NCBI GenBank assembly: GCA_020621985.1
Contig: JAHRYS010000004.1
Coordinates: forward strand, 1-64,000
From: Candidatus Ferrigenium altingense
GTDB taxonomy: Bacteria > Pseudomonadota > Gammaproteobacteria > Burkholderiales > Gallionellaceae
Direction: 5' to 3'
DNA: 64,000 bases
Part shown: positions 24,481-36,062 of the stretch, piece after piece
Numbering within the stretch: the first letter of the stretch is position 1
Layout: the number at the start of each line of letters is the position of its first letter
The notes under the pieces: generated by a model
What the model saw: the letters and a program-made list of their open reading frames with translations, nothing else
What the model was told of the DNA's origin: nothing
The model's database searches: none
Translations under genes and position numbers: made by a program

Positions 24481-26322
24481 TTACTGCCCCTGCCGATTCG
24501 CCTCATCCTCTAATACCCTGAGAAACTCATCCCCATAGCGCGCCAGTTTATTCTGCCCGACGCCACTGATCTTGCCCAGCTCGGCGAGGGAAGCGGGGCG
24601 CTGGTTGAGGATTTCCAGCAGGGTGCTGTCGTGGAAAATGACGTAGGGCGGCACACCCTGCTCGCGCGCGAGTTCCGTGCGTTTGGCTTTGAGCGCGAGC
24701 CACAGGCGGTCTTCGTTTGCGCCGGCAAAGGGTTCACGCGATTTGGCATTGCGTTCGGCGCGCTGCGCCTTGCGCTTGGCCGGGTCGGCATCGCGGCGCA
24801 GCCAGACTTCCTGTTCGCCGCGCAGCACCGGGCGGGCGGCTGCGGCGAGTTTCAGACCGCCGTAGGCTTCGATGTCGGCTTCCAGCAGGCCGCCCGCCAC
24901 GAGCTGGCGGTACACGCCGCTCCATTGCGCGGGGCTGAGTTCCTTGCCGATGCCGAAGGTGGAAAGGGTATGGTGATTGAATTTTTCGACCCGCTCGGTG
25001 AGCTTGCCGGTCAGCACATCGCCCAAGTGTCCCGCGCCGAAGCGCTGCCCGGTGCGGTAGGCGCAGGACAGCGCCATCTGCGCGGCTTGTGTGGCATCCC
25101 AAGTGTCCACCGGCTCGAGGCAGTTGTCGCATTCATTGCAGTTGCCCGGATGTTCTTCGCCGAAATAGCGCAGCACGGTTTGGTGGCGGCAGGTGGTGGA
25201 TTCGCAGTAGCCGAGCAGGGCGTCGAGCTTCTGCCGCTCCAGCCGCTTGCGCTCCTCGGGGGCGTCGCCGCCGTCGATCATTTGGCGCATCGACACCACG
25301 TCGCCCAGGCCATAGGCCAGCCAAGCGTTGGCGGGCAGGCCGTCGCGCCCGGCGCGGCCGGTTTCCTGATAGTAGCCTTCCATGCTCTTGGGCAGGTCGA
25401 GATGCGCGACGAAGCGCACGTTGGGTTTGTCGATGCCCATGCCGAACGCCACGGTCGCGACCATCACCACGCCTTCCTCGCGCAGGAAGCGGCTCTGGTT
25501 TTTGCTGCGCGTCGCGGCGTCCAGCCCGGCGTGGTAGGGTAGCGCGTCCCAGCCGCGCTCCTTTAACCAGACGGCAGTTTCCTCGACTTTCTTGCGCGAC
25601 AGGCAATAAACAATGCCCGCATCGTTTGCATGTTCTGCTTCAAGAAACGCCTGTAACTGCTGGCGCGCATTGGATTTTTGCGTGACGCGGTAGCGGATGT
25701 TGGTGCGGTCGAAGCTGGAAACGAACTGGCGCGCCTGTTCCAATGCCAGCCGCTCGACGATCTCGCCGCGCGTCGGGGTATCCGCCGTTGCGGTGAGCGC
25801 GATGCGCGGCACGGCGGGGAAGCGTTCGTGCAGCACGGTCAGCGCGCGGTACTCGGGACGGAAGTCGTGCCCCCATTGCGAGACGCAATGCGCCTCGTCG
25901 ATGGCGAACAAGGCCAGCCCGGACGTTTCCTGAACCTGCTCCAACAAGGAGAGGAAGCCGGGCATCAGCAGGCGTTCCGGGGCGACGTAGAGCAGGTCGA
26001 GCTCGCCGCGCAGCAGGCGGCCCTGCACCTCGCGCGCGGCATCGGCGCTGATGCTGGAGTTGAGGAAGGCCGCTTTTACGCCGAGCTGGATGAGCGCATC
26101 CACCTGATCCTGCATCAGCGCGATCAGCGGCGATACCACGATGCCCGCGCCCGGCCGCAGCAGCGCGGGAATCTGGTAGCACAGCGATTTGCCGCCGCCG
26201 GTCGGCATCAGCACCAGCGCGTCGCCGCCCGCCGTTACATGCTCGACGATGGCCTGCTGTTCGCCGCGAAAGGCGTCATAGCCGAATACGTCGCGCAAAA
26301 TTTGCTGTGGGGTGGGTGTCAT
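24481..26322 (-). CDS. recQ: ATP-dependent DNA helicase RecQ
   Basis: This is a 3'-5' helicase of recombination repair. The protein has 613 residues, close to the E. coli size. Features are Walker [17 protein letters not shown] in [20 protein letters not shown], motif [12 protein letters not shown], the zinc-binding cysteines ([18 protein letters not shown]...CNECDNC) and a C-terminal HRDC domain ([22 protein letters not shown]). The start at 26322 fits the family; ATG 26355 is possible and neither has a clear ribosome site. Its 3' end abuts the attC site of the cassette. Confidence 0.95.
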   Translation of the reverse strand: MTPTPQQILRDVFGYDAFRGEQQAIVEHVTAGGDALVLMPTGGGKSLCYQIPALLRPGAGIVVSPLIALMQDQVDALIQLGVKAAFLNSSISADAAREVQGRLLRGELDLLYVAPERLLMPGFLSLLEQVQETSGLALFAIDEAHCVSQWGHDFRPEYRALTVLHERFPAVPRIALTATADTPTRGEIVERLALEQARQFVSSFDRTNIRYRVTQKSNARQQLQAFLEAEHANDAGIVYCLSRKKVEETAVWLKERGWDALPYHAGLDAATRSKNQSRFLREEGVVMVATVAFGMGIDKPNVRFVAHLDLPKSMEGYYQETGRAGRDGLPANAWLAYGLGDVVSMRQMIDGGDAPEERKRLERQKLDALLGYCESTTCRHQTVLRYFGEEHPGNCNECDNCLEPVDTWDATQAAQMALSCAYRTGQRFGAGHLGDVLTGKLTERVEKFNHHTLSTFGIGKELSPAQWSGVYRQLVAGGLLEADIEAYGGLKLAAAARPVLRGEQEVWLRRDADPAKRKAQRAERNAKSREPFAGANEDRLWLALKAKRTELAREQGVPPYVIFHDSTLLEILNQRPASLAELGKISGVGQNKLARYGDEFLRVLEDEANRQGQ

Positions 26323-26423
26323 GGTCGGGTGGATGTCATCGGCAGTGGCGGGCATGCAAACAGATTGGTTTAGCCCGGAAAATAATGGTATTTTAACGTG
26401 CGGCAACCACAATAGAGGAAAAG

Positions 26424-27242
26424 ATGTTGGATCAGTCACCGGAAAATCTGCTCGAGGTCAGCGACCTTCATTTTGCATACGGCAAGCGCGAGGTGCTGAA
26501 GGGTATCAACCTCACCATTCCGCGCGGCAAGATCGTCGCCATCCTCGGGGGCAGCGGATGCGGCAAGACCACGTTGCTGCGCCATTTTGGCGGCCAGTTG
26601 CGGCCATCGAGCGGCAGCGTGAAATTCATGGACAAGGTGGTTCACGAACTCGGCAACGACGAGCTGTTCGCGATGCGCCTGAAAATGGGCATGATGTTCC
26701 AGGTGAGCGGGCTGTTCACCGATTTGTCGGTATTCGACAACCTTGCTTTCCCGATGCGCGAGCATACCGATCTTCCGGAAGAGATGATCCGCGACCTGGT
26801 GTTGATGAAGTTGCATGCGGTGGGGTTGCGCAATGCCCACAACCTGATGCCGAATGAGCTGTCGGGCGGCATGGAGCGCCGCGTGGCGCTGGCGCGGGCG
26901 ATTGCCACCGATCCCGCGCTGATTATCTACGACGAGCCATTCGCCGGCCTTGACCCGATTTCGCTCAACACCATCGCGAACCTGATCCGGCGGCTGAACG
27001 ATGCGCTCGGCGTGACCTCGGTGGTGGTGACCTACGACCTGTCGGAATCGCTCAAGATCGCTGATTATGTGTATTTCATCCATGACGGCGTAGTCGTGGC
27101 TGAAGGCGAGGCGGCGGAAATGCTTAACTCGAAAGACCCGTTTGTCCACCAGTTTGTTCATGCCGAACCGGATGGCCCGGTCGCCTTTCAGTACCCGAGC
27201 CAGCAACCGTATGAGGAAGAATTGAACATCAAGGCCGCTTGA
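26424..27242 (+). CDS. MlaF-like ABC transporter ATP-binding protein
   Basis: The protein has 272 residues. Walker A is GGSGCGKTT (42-50), the signature [15 protein letters not shown] (146-160) and Walker [14 protein letters not shown] (166-178). The sequence is closest to MlaF, the ATPase of the phospholipid transporter that keeps the outer membrane asymmetric. The switch (H-loop) histidine is replaced by Tyr204 (VVTYDLSES where MlaF has SHD). No mlaE, mlaD or mlaC follows; the next gene is pgi on the other strand, so its partners must be elsewhere. Confidence 0.8.
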   Translation: MLDQSPENLLEVSDLHFAYGKREVLKGINLTIPRGKIVAILGGSGCGKTTLLRHFGGQLRPSSGSVKFMDKVVHELGNDELFAMRLKMGMMFQVSGLFTDLSVFDNLAFPMREHTDLPEEMIRDLVLMKLHAVGLRNAHNLMPNELSGGMERRVALARAIATDPALIIYDEPFAGLDPISLNTIANLIRRLNDALGVTSVVVTYDLSESLKIADYVYFIHDGVVVAEGEAAEMLNSKDPFVHQFVHAEPDGPVAFQYPSQQPYEEELNIKAA

Positions 27243-27276
27243 TTTAGCCGTGCAAGCCGGGTTACATCCGCCGGTG

Positions 27277-27336
27277 GTTAAGTAGTGACTTTGCAATCGT
27301 TTTTTGATTGCTTAGTCAATACTTAGTTGTTCCACC
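27277..27336 (+). repeat. 60-bp hairpin repeat, copy 2 (diverged)
   Basis: It matches copy 1 in layout: TAGTGACTTT, stem GCAATC/GATTGC around GTTTTTT, then TTAGTCAATACTTAGTTGTTCCACCA. The stem is changed on both sides relative to copy 1 (GCTGGC/GCCAGC) and keeps full pairing. It lies between the ends of the converging mlaF-like and pgi genes. Confidence 0.65.
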
Positions 27337-27379
27337 AGAGCCTGTCGAACCATAAAGCCGCTGGCCCAGCCTGCATTGA

Positions 27380-29020
27380 CTAGACGTGCTTGCGGAAGTG
27401 GTCGATCAACCCGCAGGTCGAAGCATCGTGCTTTGATACTGCCGCCGCATCACGCAGTTCCGGCAAAATTTTCCCGGCCAGTTGTTTGCCCAGTTCCACG
27501 CCCCATTGGTCGAACGGGTTGATGTTCCACACCGCGCCTTGCACGAACACCTTGTGTTCATACAGCGCGATCAGCATCCCCAGCGTGTGCGGGGCGAGCC
27601 GGTCGAACAGCAGCGTGTTGGTCGGACTGTTGCCGGGAAAGACCTTGTGCGGCAGCAGGGCTTCCAGCACCTCGCCGTGCAAGCCTTGCGCTTCGAGCTC
27701 GGCGCGCACTTCCGCCTCGGTCTTGCCGAGCATCAGGGCTTCGGTCTGCGCAAAACAGTTGGCCAGCAGGATGGCGTGATGTTCGCCGGTGGGATTATGG
27801 CTGTGCAACGGAGCCAGAAAATCCGCCGGAATCAGGCGCGTACCCTGGTGCAGGAGCTGGTAGAACGCATGCTGGCCGTTGGTGCCGGGCTCACCCCACA
27901 TCACCATGCCGGTGTCGTAATCCACCGCTTTGCCGTCGCGATCCACGCGCTTGCCGCTGCTCTCCATCTCCAGTTGCTGCAGATAGGCGGGGAAACGGTG
28001 CAGGTACTGGTCGTAGGGGAATACGGCGTTCGACTGGGCGCCGAAGAAGTTGCCATACCAGACGCCGAGCAGCCCCATCAGCGCCGGCATGTTCTGCTCC
28101 AGCGGCGCGCTGCGGAAGTGTTCGTCCATCGCGTAAGCGCCGCCCAGCAACTCCTCGAATCGGTCCATGCCGATGTATAACGCGATCGGCAGGCCGATGG
28201 CCGACCATAACGAATAGCGCCCGCCGACCCAGTCCCAGAACTCGAAGACGTTTTCCGGGTGGATGCCGAACTGGGTAGTGGCATCGAGATTGGTGGATAC
28301 GGCGGCGAAGTGCTTTGCCACGGCCTGCTCATCGCCGAGCTTTTCGACCAGCCAGGCACGCGCCGAGCGCGCATTGGTCATGGTTTCCTGGGTGGTGAAG
28401 CTCTTGGAGCTGACGATGAACAGCGTGGTCTCGGCGTCCAGTTTTTTCAGGGTTTCGGCAAGGTGCGTGCCGTCCACGTTGGAGACGAAACGCGCGCGCA
28501 GCTTCGGGCCAGCATAAGGTTTGAGGGCTTCGCATACCATCAGCGGGCCGAGGTCGGAGCCGCCGATGCCGATGTTGACGATGTCGCTGATCTGCTTGCC
28601 GGTATGCCCGCGATGCCCGCCGCCGCGCACCGCATCGGAGAAACGGCGCATCAGCCCCAGTACGCGCTGTACATCGGGCATGACATCCTTGCCGTCCACG
28701 TGAACGGGATGGCCGGAGCGGTTGCGCAGCGCGGTATGCAAGGCGGCGCGCCGCTCGGTGAAATTGATCTTCTCGCCGCCGAACATGCGCCCGATCGCGG
28801 CGGGCAGCCCGGCCTGTACGGCCAGGGCCACCAGCAACTTGATGGTTTCATCGGTGATGCGGTTCTTGGAGTAATCGAACAGCAGGTCGCCGAGTTGCAG
28901 CGAGAATTTGCCGAAGCGCGCCGGGTCGTCCCGGAACATCCGGCGCATGTGCAACGGTTCGATCGCGGCATGGTGCGCCTGGAGTGCTTGCCAGGCCGGA
29001 GATAAGGTCAGTTTCGACAT
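27380..29020 (-). CDS. pgi: Glucose-6-phosphate isomerase
   Basis: It interconverts glucose-6-phosphate and fructose-6-phosphate. The protein has 546 residues with the family signatures [52 protein letters not shown] and the C-terminal [13 protein letters not shown]. It follows glgB by 30 bp on the same strand, so glgB-pgi form an operon that links glycogen with central metabolism. Confidence 0.97.
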   Translation of the reverse strand: MSKLTLSPAWQALQAHHAAIEPLHMRRMFRDDPARFGKFSLQLGDLLFDYSKNRITDETIKLLVALAVQAGLPAAIGRMFGGEKINFTERRAALHTALRNRSGHPVHVDGKDVMPDVQRVLGLMRRFSDAVRGGGHRGHTGKQISDIVNIGIGGSDLGPLMVCEALKPYAGPKLRARFVSNVDGTHLAETLKKLDAETTLFIVSSKSFTTQETMTNARSARAWLVEKLGDEQAVAKHFAAVSTNLDATTQFGIHPENVFEFWDWVGGRYSLWSAIGLPIALYIGMDRFEELLGGAYAMDEHFRSAPLEQNMPALMGLLGVWYGNFFGAQSNAVFPYDQYLHRFPAYLQQLEMESSGKRVDRDGKAVDYDTGMVMWGEPGTNGQHAFYQLLHQGTRLIPADFLAPLHSHNPTGEHHAILLANCFAQTEALMLGKTEAEVRAELEAQGLHGEVLEALLPHKVFPGNSPTNTLLFDRLAPHTLGMLIALYEHKVFVQGAVWNINPFDQWGVELGKQLAGKILPELRDAAAVSKHDASTCGLIDHFRKHV

Positions 29021-29050
29021 GGTGATTGGTTCAAGTCGGCGAAAAACTGG

Positions 29051-31225
29051 TTAGGCTTTTAGTACCAGAATCACCCCCGCCAGCGGCGGCAGGACGATTT
29101 CGGCGGAGCAGGGCAGTCCCATCCAGGGGATCGTCTCCGCCTGGATCAGCCCGGCATTGCCGAGGTTGCTGCCCGTGTAATATTCCGAGTCGCTGTTCAG
29201 CGCTTCGCGGTATTGCGCCTGCACCGGCAGGCCGATGCGGTAGCGGTTGCGCGGCACAGGGGTCAGGTTCAACGCGACGATGGCGACGGAGCCGTCGCGT
29301 GCGCGCCGCTGATAGGACAACACCGATTTCTCCGCATCGTTGCAGTCTATCCAGGAGAAACCCTCATGCTGGAAATCAAGGTCATGCAGCGCGGGCAGCT
29401 CGCGGTAGAGCCGGTTGAGGTCATGCGCCAGATTCTGCATGCCGCGATGCACTTCCTCGCCCAGTTGCCACCATTCCAGCTCCCATTTCGATTGCCACTC
29501 GCGCCCCTGGGCGATTTCGTTGCCCATGAAGTTGAGTTTCTTGCCCGGGGTGGTCATCTGGTAAGTCAGCAGCAGGCGCAGGTTGGCGAACTTCTGCCAG
29601 GCATCGCCGGGCATCTTGGACAGCAGCGAACCCTTGCCATGCACGACTTCGTCATGCGAAAACGGCAGCACGAAGTTCTCGGTGTAGGCATAGAGCTGGC
29701 CGAAGGTGAGCTGGTCATGGTGGTAGCGCCGATGCACCGGGTCGTTGCGGAAGTAGCTCAGCGTGTCGTTCATCCAGCCCATGTTCCACTTGATCGAGAA
29801 GCCCAGCCCGCCGAGATAGACCGGGCGCGACACGCCCGGCCAAGCGGTGGATTCCTCGGCAAAGGTCAGCGCGCCGGGAAATTCCTCGTGCACCATGATG
29901 TTCATCTCGCGCAGGAAATCCACCGCTTCGAGGTTTTCGCGGCCGCCGTATTTGTTCGGGAGCCATTCGCCTTCCTTGCGCGAGTAGTCCAGGTACAGCA
30001 TCGAGGCGACCGCATCCACGCGCAACCCGTCGAAGTGGAATTCGGCCAGCCAGTAATGCGCGCTGGACATCAGGAAGCTCTTCACCTCGTTGCGCCCGTA
30101 ATTGAAGACATGCGTGCCCCATTCCTCATGGAAGCCGAGGCGCGGGTCTTCGTGCTCATACAGCGCCGTGCCGTCAAAGCGCGCCAGCGCCCAGTCATCC
30201 TTGGGGAAATGCGCCGGCACCCAGTCCAGGATCACGCCGATGCCGGCCCGATGGCAGGTATCGACAAAATGGCGCAACTCGTCCGGCGAGCCGAAGCGGC
30301 TGGTCGGCGCAAAATAGCCGGTGGCCTGGTAGCCCCACGATTCATCCAGCGGGTGCTCGGAGACCGGCAGCAACTCGATGTGCGTGTAGCCCATGCCCTT
30401 GACGTAGGGCACGAGGTCGGCAGCCAGCTCGCTATAGGTGTAGAAGCGCCCGTCGGGATGGCGCTTCCACGAACCGGCATGCACCTCATAGATGTTGATC
30501 GCGCCGTGCAGCCAGTCCCACTGCGCGCGCTGCTCCATCCATTCGCCGTCCTGCCAGCGATGTTTGCAGGGCAGGGCGGCGAGGGCGGCCGTACCGGGAC
30601 GGTGTTCGTAGCCTTGCGCATAGGGATCGGTTTTGGTCAGGAGCTGCCCGGTGTCGCGGTTGCGTATCTCGTAGCGGTACAGCGCGTGTTGCGCGATCTC
30701 CGGGATGAATAGTTCCCACACGCCGCTGGAGCCGTGCGAGCGCATCGGATGCACGCGGCCATCCCATTGGTTGAATTCGCCCACCACGCTGACGCGCTCG
30801 GCGTTCGGTGCCCAGACGGCGAAGCGCACCCCTTTGACGCCATCGATCTCGATGCCGTGCGACCCCAGCATCCGGTAGCCCTGGCGCAGCTTGCCTTCGC
30901 CGAACAGGTACAAGTCATCCGGGGAAATGTGCGGCGGAAACTGGTAGGGATCGAAAATTTCATGGGTCGTGCTGCCGTAGTGCATGCGCAGGCGATAGGG
31001 GCGGGGAGGTTCGCTGCTGCCGCGCCATTCAAATACTCCGGCGGGGTGAATGCGCTTGAATGCGCCTGGCTCGGCATTGCTTAGCAAGTCAACATCGGTG
31101 GCGTAAGGTTCATATACCCTGACAACCCATTCCGCACCTTCGCGATGCAGGCCGAGCAAACCGAACGGGTCATGGAGGCGAGCTTGCAGCAGTGATTCAA
31201 TTGGCTTATCCACCTGTTCCACCAT
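29051..31225 (-). CDS. glgB: 1,4-alpha-glucan branching enzyme (GH13)
   Basis: It introduces alpha-1,6 branches into glycogen. The protein has 724 residues, close to the E. coli length. There is an N-terminal CBM48 region ([23 protein letters not shown]) and the GH13 regions [25 protein letters not shown] with the nucleophile Asp, the acid/base Glu in [10 protein letters not shown], and [15 protein letters not shown]. It is divergent from glgC across a 72-bp gap that must contain both promoters. Confidence 0.96.
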   Translation of the reverse strand: MVEQVDKPIESLLQARLHDPFGLLGLHREGAEWVVRVYEPYATDVDLLSNAEPGAFKRIHPAGVFEWRGSSEPPRPYRLRMHYGSTTHEIFDPYQFPPHISPDDLYLFGEGKLRQGYRMLGSHGIEIDGVKGVRFAVWAPNAERVSVVGEFNQWDGRVHPMRSHGSSGVWELFIPEIAQHALYRYEIRNRDTGQLLTKTDPYAQGYEHRPGTAALAALPCKHRWQDGEWMEQRAQWDWLHGAINIYEVHAGSWKRHPDGRFYTYSELAADLVPYVKGMGYTHIELLPVSEHPLDESWGYQATGYFAPTSRFGSPDELRHFVDTCHRAGIGVILDWVPAHFPKDDWALARFDGTALYEHEDPRLGFHEEWGTHVFNYGRNEVKSFLMSSAHYWLAEFHFDGLRVDAVASMLYLDYSRKEGEWLPNKYGGRENLEAVDFLREMNIMVHEEFPGALTFAEESTAWPGVSRPVYLGGLGFSIKWNMGWMNDTLSYFRNDPVHRRYHHDQLTFGQLYAYTENFVLPFSHDEVVHGKGSLLSKMPGDAWQKFANLRLLLTYQMTTPGKKLNFMGNEIAQGREWQSKWELEWWQLGEEVHRGMQNLAHDLNRLYRELPALHDLDFQHEGFSWIDCNDAEKSVLSYQRRARDGSVAIVALNLTPVPRNRYRIGLPVQAQYREALNSDSEYYTGSNLGNAGLIQAETIPWMGLPCSAEIVLPPLAGVILVLKA

Positions 31226-31230
31226 TGTTC

Positions 31231-31260
31231 TTGTCTAGTGAGACGATTGTAAACGATAAT
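31231..31260 (+). promoter_or_regulatory. Candidate glgC promoter
   Basis: TTGTCT (31231-31236) and GATAAT (31255-31260) have an 18-bp spacer in the 72-bp gap between glgB and glgC. The downstream leader has AGGGAG before the glgC ATG. Confidence 0.45.
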
Positions 31261-31297
31261 GGCTGCGCTACAACAGGGTAAGTAAAGGGAGCTCATA

Positions 31298-32623
31298 ATG
31301 AAAGCCGAACCGGGTTACCTGCAAAAAAAATATCACCTCGCCACCGGCGAACCGGCACTGCGCTTTGTCAGCCGCATCACCAAAAATACCTATGCGATGG
31401 TGCTGGCCGGCGGCCGCGGCAGCCGCCTGTATCAACTGACCGATTGGCGCGCCAAGCCCGCTGTCCCTTTCGGCGGCAAGTTCCGCATCATCGATTTCGT
31501 GCTGTCCAACTGCGTCAATTCCGGTATCCGCCATATTGGCATTGCGACGCAATACAAGTCGCACAGCCTGATCCGGCACATCCAGCGCGGCTGGTCTTTT
31601 TTGAGCGGCCAATTCGGCGAATCCGTCAACCTGCTGCCTGCGCAGCAGCGCGTCAGCGAAGAACACTGGTATCAGGGAACCGCCGATGCGGTGTACCAGA
31701 ACATTGATATTCTGCGCGAGGCCGATCCTGATTTTGTATTGATCCTGGCCGGAGACCATGTCTATAAAATGGACTACGGCAAGTTGCTCGCGTTCCATGT
31801 CGAAAACAAAGCCGACATGACCGTCGCCTGCCTGGAAGTGCCTCTGGCCGATGCGACTGCGTTTGGCGTGATGGGCGTGGACGAGAACTCCCGTGTCGTG
31901 AAATTCGACGAAAAGCCCGCCAACCCTGCATCCATTCCCGGCCAGCCGGGCAAAGCGTTGGCCAGCATGGGTATCTATGTGTTCAATGCGCGCTTTCTCT
32001 TTGAACAGTTGATCCGCGATGCCGATGATCCGCATTCCAGCCACGATTTTGGCAAGGATATGATTCCGCATATCGTCGCGAAGTATCGCGTATTTGCGCA
32101 AAATTTCGCGCAAAGCTGTGTGGGTACGGGGCATGACCAAAAACCGTATTGGCGCGATGTGGGCACCATCGATGCCTACTGGGAAGCCAATATGGAACTG
32201 ATCAAGGTCATTCCCGACCTGAATATGTACGATCAGGAATGGCCGATCTGGACGCATCAGGAACAATTGCCGCCGGCCAAGTTCGTGTTCGACGATGATG
32301 ACCGGCGCGGCATGGCCATCGATTCGCTGGTTTCCGGCGGATGCATCATCAGCGGCTCGACGGTTCGCCGCTCGGTGCTGTTCTCAGATGTGCGCGTCGA
32401 TGAGTATTGCAACATCGAAGATTCGGTGCTGCTACCCAAGGTAAATGTCGGATGCCATGTCACACTGAAGCGCGTCATCGTGGACAAGAGTTGCAAGATC
32501 CCCGACGGGCTGGAAGTCGGGATCAATCCAGTGGAAGATCGCAAGCGCTTCCATGTTAGCCCCAACGGCGTGACGCTCATTACCCCGGAAATGCTCGGAC
32601 AGAAGGTTCGCAGCCTCCGTTGA
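31298..32623 (+). CDS. glgC: Glucose-1-phosphate adenylyltransferase
   Basis: It makes ADP-glucose, the committed step of glycogen synthesis. The protein has 441 residues with the nucleotidyltransferase start [33 protein letters not shown], substrate lysine region VVKFDEKP, and C-terminal beta-helix with [17 protein letters not shown]. The pyrophosphorylase signature GTADAVYQN is intact. The start has AGGGAG 9 bases upstream. The GH57 gene follows immediately, so glgC-GH57-malQ look like one transcript. Confidence 0.96.
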   Translation: MKAEPGYLQKKYHLATGEPALRFVSRITKNTYAMVLAGGRGSRLYQLTDWRAKPAVPFGGKFRIIDFVLSNCVNSGIRHIGIATQYKSHSLIRHIQRGWSFLSGQFGESVNLLPAQQRVSEEHWYQGTADAVYQNIDILREADPDFVLILAGDHVYKMDYGKLLAFHVENKADMTVACLEVPLADATAFGVMGVDENSRVVKFDEKPANPASIPGQPGKALASMGIYVFNARFLFEQLIRDADDPHSSHDFGKDMIPHIVAKYRVFAQNFAQSCVGTGHDQKPYWRDVGTIDAYWEANMELIKVIPDLNMYDQEWPIWTHQEQLPPAKFVFDDDDRRGMAIDSLVSGGCIISGSTVRRSVLFSDVRVDEYCNIEDSVLLPKVNVGCHVTLKRVIVDKSCKIPDGLEVGINPVEDRKRFHVSPNGVTLITPEMLGQKVRSLR

Positions 32624-32664
32624 CTCGAAAAACATTTTTCATTCCTGATTATGTGGGCTTTTTT

Positions 32665-34386
32665 ATGAAAAAACCCGTCGATCTGGTTTTCCTCTGGCAC
32701 ATGCATCAGCCGGATTACCGCGATTATTCCAGCGGCGATTTCGTGCTGCCGTGGACCTATTTGCATGCCATCAAGGATTACACCGACATGGCTTATCACC
32801 TGGAGCGGCACCCCAAGGTGCATGCCGTGGTGAATTTCGTGCCGGTTTTGCTCGACCAGCTGGAAGACTATGCGGACCAGTTTGCCACCGGTCAGTTGCG
32901 CGATCCCTTGCTGCGCCTGCTGGCACATAAAGACTTCCATAATCTGCAGCCGGAACAGCGGCAATTGGCTCTGAATGCGTGCTTCCGCAGCAATCACACC
33001 AAGATGATCGCTCCCTATCCGGCATACAAACGCCTGCTGGAATTGTTCAATCGCCTGCAGGCGGACGGAGAGGTCGCATTATCCTATCTGTCCGGACAAT
33101 ATATGTCCGACCTGATGACTTGGTATCACTTGGCCTGGTGCGGTGAGAGTGTGCGCCGCGAGCACGCGCTGGTGGCGCAGTTGATGAGCAAGGAAGAGGG
33201 GTTCAGCCATGAAGACCGCAGGCAATTGCTCGATTTCATCGGCGAATTGATTGCCAATATCGTACCGCGCTACCGCAAGCTGGCCGAATCCGGGCAAATC
33301 GAGATATCAGCCACGCCGCATTACCACCCGCTGGCGCCGCTGCTGATCGATCTTGCCAGCGCCAAGGAGGCCATGCCCGATGCGCCATTGCCCAAGTCGC
33401 CGCATTACCCCAAGGGACGGTCGCGCGTGACCGAGCATATCCGGCTGGCGAAGCAAAGCCACCGCGAGCGTTTTGGCGCCGAACCGCAAGGAATGTGGCC
33501 GGCCGAAGGATCGATTTCCTCGGAAACGCTGGAGGTGCTGGCAGCCGAGGGCTGCCGTTGGACAGCCAGCGGCGAGAATGTATTGGTCAACAGCTTGCGC
33601 AAAGCACAGCACGCCGTTCCGGCGCGCGCCCAATACCTGTATCGGCCCTATCGTTTGGAGAAGGGCGGCGACGGCCTGCAATGCTTCTTCCGCGATGACC
33701 GTTTGTCCGATTTGATCGGCTTTGAATATTCGCGCTGGCATGGCAAGGATGCCGCACATCATTTCATCGAGCAAATCGAGAACATCGCACAGCATGCCGC
33801 TGAGGATGAAACGCCCGTGGTGAGCGTGATTCTCGATGGTGAAAACGCTTGGGAATCTTACCCTTACAACGGTTTCTATTTTATCGATGAGCTTTATACG
33901 GCTCTCGAAACCCATGAGCAGATACGCACGACCACCTATAGCGATTACCTTGAAAAGCAAGGTATAGCTCACCCGGCAACTGACCGCGCCCGTACGCAGA
34001 GCCTTGAGAGCATTGTTGCAGGCAGTTGGGTCTACGGTAACTTCTCGACCTGGATAGGCTCACCCGACAAGAATCGCGCATGGGATTTGTTGTGCGTCGC
34101 CAAGCAGAGTTTCGATATGGTCATGTCCAGCGACCGGCTCAGCCCAGCCGAACGGAAGGCGGCTGAAAGACAGCTTTGCTCTTGCGAAAGCTCCGACTGG
34201 TTCTGGTGGTTTGGCGATTACAACCCCGCGCACTCGGTGGCCAGCTTCGATCGCCTGTTCCGCCACAACCTGACCGAGTTGTACCGCCTGCTGAAATTGC
34301 CGCCTCCGCTGTATTTGTCGGAACCGATCAGCCAAGGCAGCGGCTCCCCTGAGGGAGGCGGTGCGATGCGGCGCGCTTCCGAGTAA
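32665..34386 (+). CDS. Glycoside hydrolase family 57 protein
   Basis: The protein has 573 residues from ATG 32665; an upstream TTG at 32620 would overlap the glgC stop. Family 57 motifs are WHMHQPDYRD at the N-terminus, ATPHYHPLAPLL, GMWPAEGSIS with the nucleophile Glu, and the acid/base Asp in ILDGENAWESY. Members are alpha-amylases, 4-alpha-glucanotransferases or branching enzymes. Placement between glgC and malQ supports action on alpha-glucan, but the exact reaction cannot be told from sequence. Confidence 0.88.
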   Translation: MKKPVDLVFLWHMHQPDYRDYSSGDFVLPWTYLHAIKDYTDMAYHLERHPKVHAVVNFVPVLLDQLEDYADQFATGQLRDPLLRLLAHKDFHNLQPEQRQLALNACFRSNHTKMIAPYPAYKRLLELFNRLQADGEVALSYLSGQYMSDLMTWYHLAWCGESVRREHALVAQLMSKEEGFSHEDRRQLLDFIGELIANIVPRYRKLAESGQIEISATPHYHPLAPLLIDLASAKEAMPDAPLPKSPHYPKGRSRVTEHIRLAKQSHRERFGAEPQGMWPAEGSISSETLEVLAAEGCRWTASGENVLVNSLRKAQHAVPARAQYLYRPYRLEKGGDGLQCFFRDDRLSDLIGFEYSRWHGKDAAHHFIEQIENIAQHAAEDETPVVSVILDGENAWESYPYNGFYFIDELYTALETHEQIRTTTYSDYLEKQGIAHPATDRARTQSLESIVAGSWVYGNFSTWIGSPDKNRAWDLLCVAKQSFDMVMSSDRLSPAERKAAERQLCSCESSDWFWWFGDYNPAHSVASFDRLFRHNLTELYRLLKLPPPLYLSEPISQGSGSPEGGGAMRRASE

Positions 34387-34420
34387 ACCTGTTTTTTGAG
34401 ATTCGAACCATGACACGCTT

Positions 34421-35926
34421 ATGTTGAATATGCGAGCAAGCGGCATACTGCTTCACCCTACATCGCTCCCCGGCAGGTTCGGCGCCGGCGACTTGGGAGA
34501 GGACGCGTACCGGTTTGTCGATTGGCTGAAAAGCGCCGGCCAGACCTATTGGCAGATGCTGCCACTGGGTGAGATCGGCCCCGGCCATTCTCCCTACATG
34601 AGCAAATCCGCCTTCGCTGGCAATGTCCTGCTGATCGACCTCCGCGAGTTAGCCAAGTATGGATGGCTGGATCAAAACGATCTGGAACCGCTACCGGAAT
34701 TCAGTGCTGGCCGGATCGATTTCGCGCTGATGCAACCCTTTCGCATGGAACGCCTGCGCCGTGCCGCAAATAACTTTTTCTCATCAAACAATGAGATACA
34801 GCTTGAATATGAAGAGTTTTGTAAAGACGAAAAGGACTGGCTGGAGGACTACGCGCTGTTCATGGCAATCGCCGAACATCACAACCAACAGGAATGGAGC
34901 TTCTGGCCGGCCGAATTGGTTCACCGGGACGATCAGGCATTAAGCAGGGCGAAAAAAGAGTACGCCGAGGAGGTCAGCTTCTGGAAATTCTGCCAATGGC
35001 GATTCGCGCACCAGTGGTTCCGCCTGAAAGAATACGCCAATTCACACGGCATATGGATAATCGGTGATGTGCCGATCTTTGTCGCCTATCAATGCGCCGA
35101 CGTGTGGGCACACCAGAAATTGTTCAAGCTGGATGAAAACGGGCGTCCCTTGGTGGTTGCCGGGGTGCCTCCCGATTATTTCAGCGAGACAGGGCAGTTA
35201 TGGGGGAATCCCGTCTACCGCTGGGAAAACCACGAAAAGACGGGCTTTGCCTGGTGGGTGGCACGCATGCAGCATGCGTTACACTTCACTGATCTCGTGC
35301 GCGTCGACCATTTCCGGGGCTTCGCCGCCTATTGGGAAATACCCGCTGACGCTCCCGACGCCATCGACGGAAAATGGGTGCCAGTTCCCGGGGAAAAGCT
35401 GCTCCACGCGCTACAGCAAAGCTTTCCCTATCTGCCTATCATCGCCGAGGATCTGGGGGTAATTACCCCTGATGTGGTCGAGCTTCGCGACAAATTCGGT
35501 CTCCCCGGTATGCGGGTTCTTCATTTTGCCTTTGCCGAAGGCGAATCCAACCTTTTTCTGCCACATCACTATATTCCGAACACCATTGCTTATACGGGAA
35601 CCCATGATAACGACACGACACTGGGATGGTGGAGTACGTTATCCGACGATGAAAAATCCTTCGCACAACAGTATCTTAAGAGCGATGGGCGGGATATTCA
35701 GTGGGATATGATGCGGGCACTCTCGGGCTCGGTGGCGAATACTGTCATTTTTCCCATGCAGGATATTCTCGGGTTGACCGGCGAACACCGAATGAACTTC
35801 CCGGGTCACCCGGCGGGGAATTGGGAATGGCGTTTCTCCTGGGCACAGATTAAGCAGGAGCATGCTCAAGAACTGGCTAGGATGTCCGCAGAATATGAGC
35901 GCCTTCCTTATAGCATTCACCCTTGA
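34421..35926 (+). CDS. malQ: 4-alpha-glucanotransferase (GH77)
   Basis: This amylomaltase transfers maltodextrin segments. The protein has 501 residues with the typical start ASGILLHPTSLPGRFGAGDLGEDAYRFVDWL, the substrate loop WGNPVYRW, the nucleophile Asp in LVRVDHFRGFAAYWEIP, the acid/base Glu in IIAEDLGVITPDV and GTHDNDTTLGWW near the C-terminus. It completes the glgC transcript. Confidence 0.95.
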   Translation: MLNMRASGILLHPTSLPGRFGAGDLGEDAYRFVDWLKSAGQTYWQMLPLGEIGPGHSPYMSKSAFAGNVLLIDLRELAKYGWLDQNDLEPLPEFSAGRIDFALMQPFRMERLRRAANNFFSSNNEIQLEYEEFCKDEKDWLEDYALFMAIAEHHNQQEWSFWPAELVHRDDQALSRAKKEYAEEVSFWKFCQWRFAHQWFRLKEYANSHGIWIIGDVPIFVAYQCADVWAHQKLFKLDENGRPLVVAGVPPDYFSETGQLWGNPVYRWENHEKTGFAWWVARMQHALHFTDLVRVDHFRGFAAYWEIPADAPDAIDGKWVPVPGEKLLHALQQSFPYLPIIAEDLGVITPDVVELRDKFGLPGMRVLHFAFAEGESNLFLPHHYIPNTIAYTGTHDNDTTLGWWSTLSDDEKSFAQQYLKSDGRDIQWDMMRALSGSVANTVIFPMQDILGLTGEHRMNFPGHPAGNWEWRFSWAQIKQEHAQELARMSAEYERLPYSIHP

Positions 35927-36062
35927 TCAAGTGAATGGGTGAGAAGTGTTGAGTCTGCAACTAATTGAATAACCAGCAGAAGCACATCTATATGTTATTT
36001 TACATAATATACATTATGCGTATTTAAGGATAGAGCAAAGCGGAACGGTTCGCGGAACGGTT

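Noticed and set aside
29213..30712. Long plus-strand open frame opposite glgB
   Set aside because: glgB is unambiguous on the minus strand and the opposite frame has no recognisable motif.
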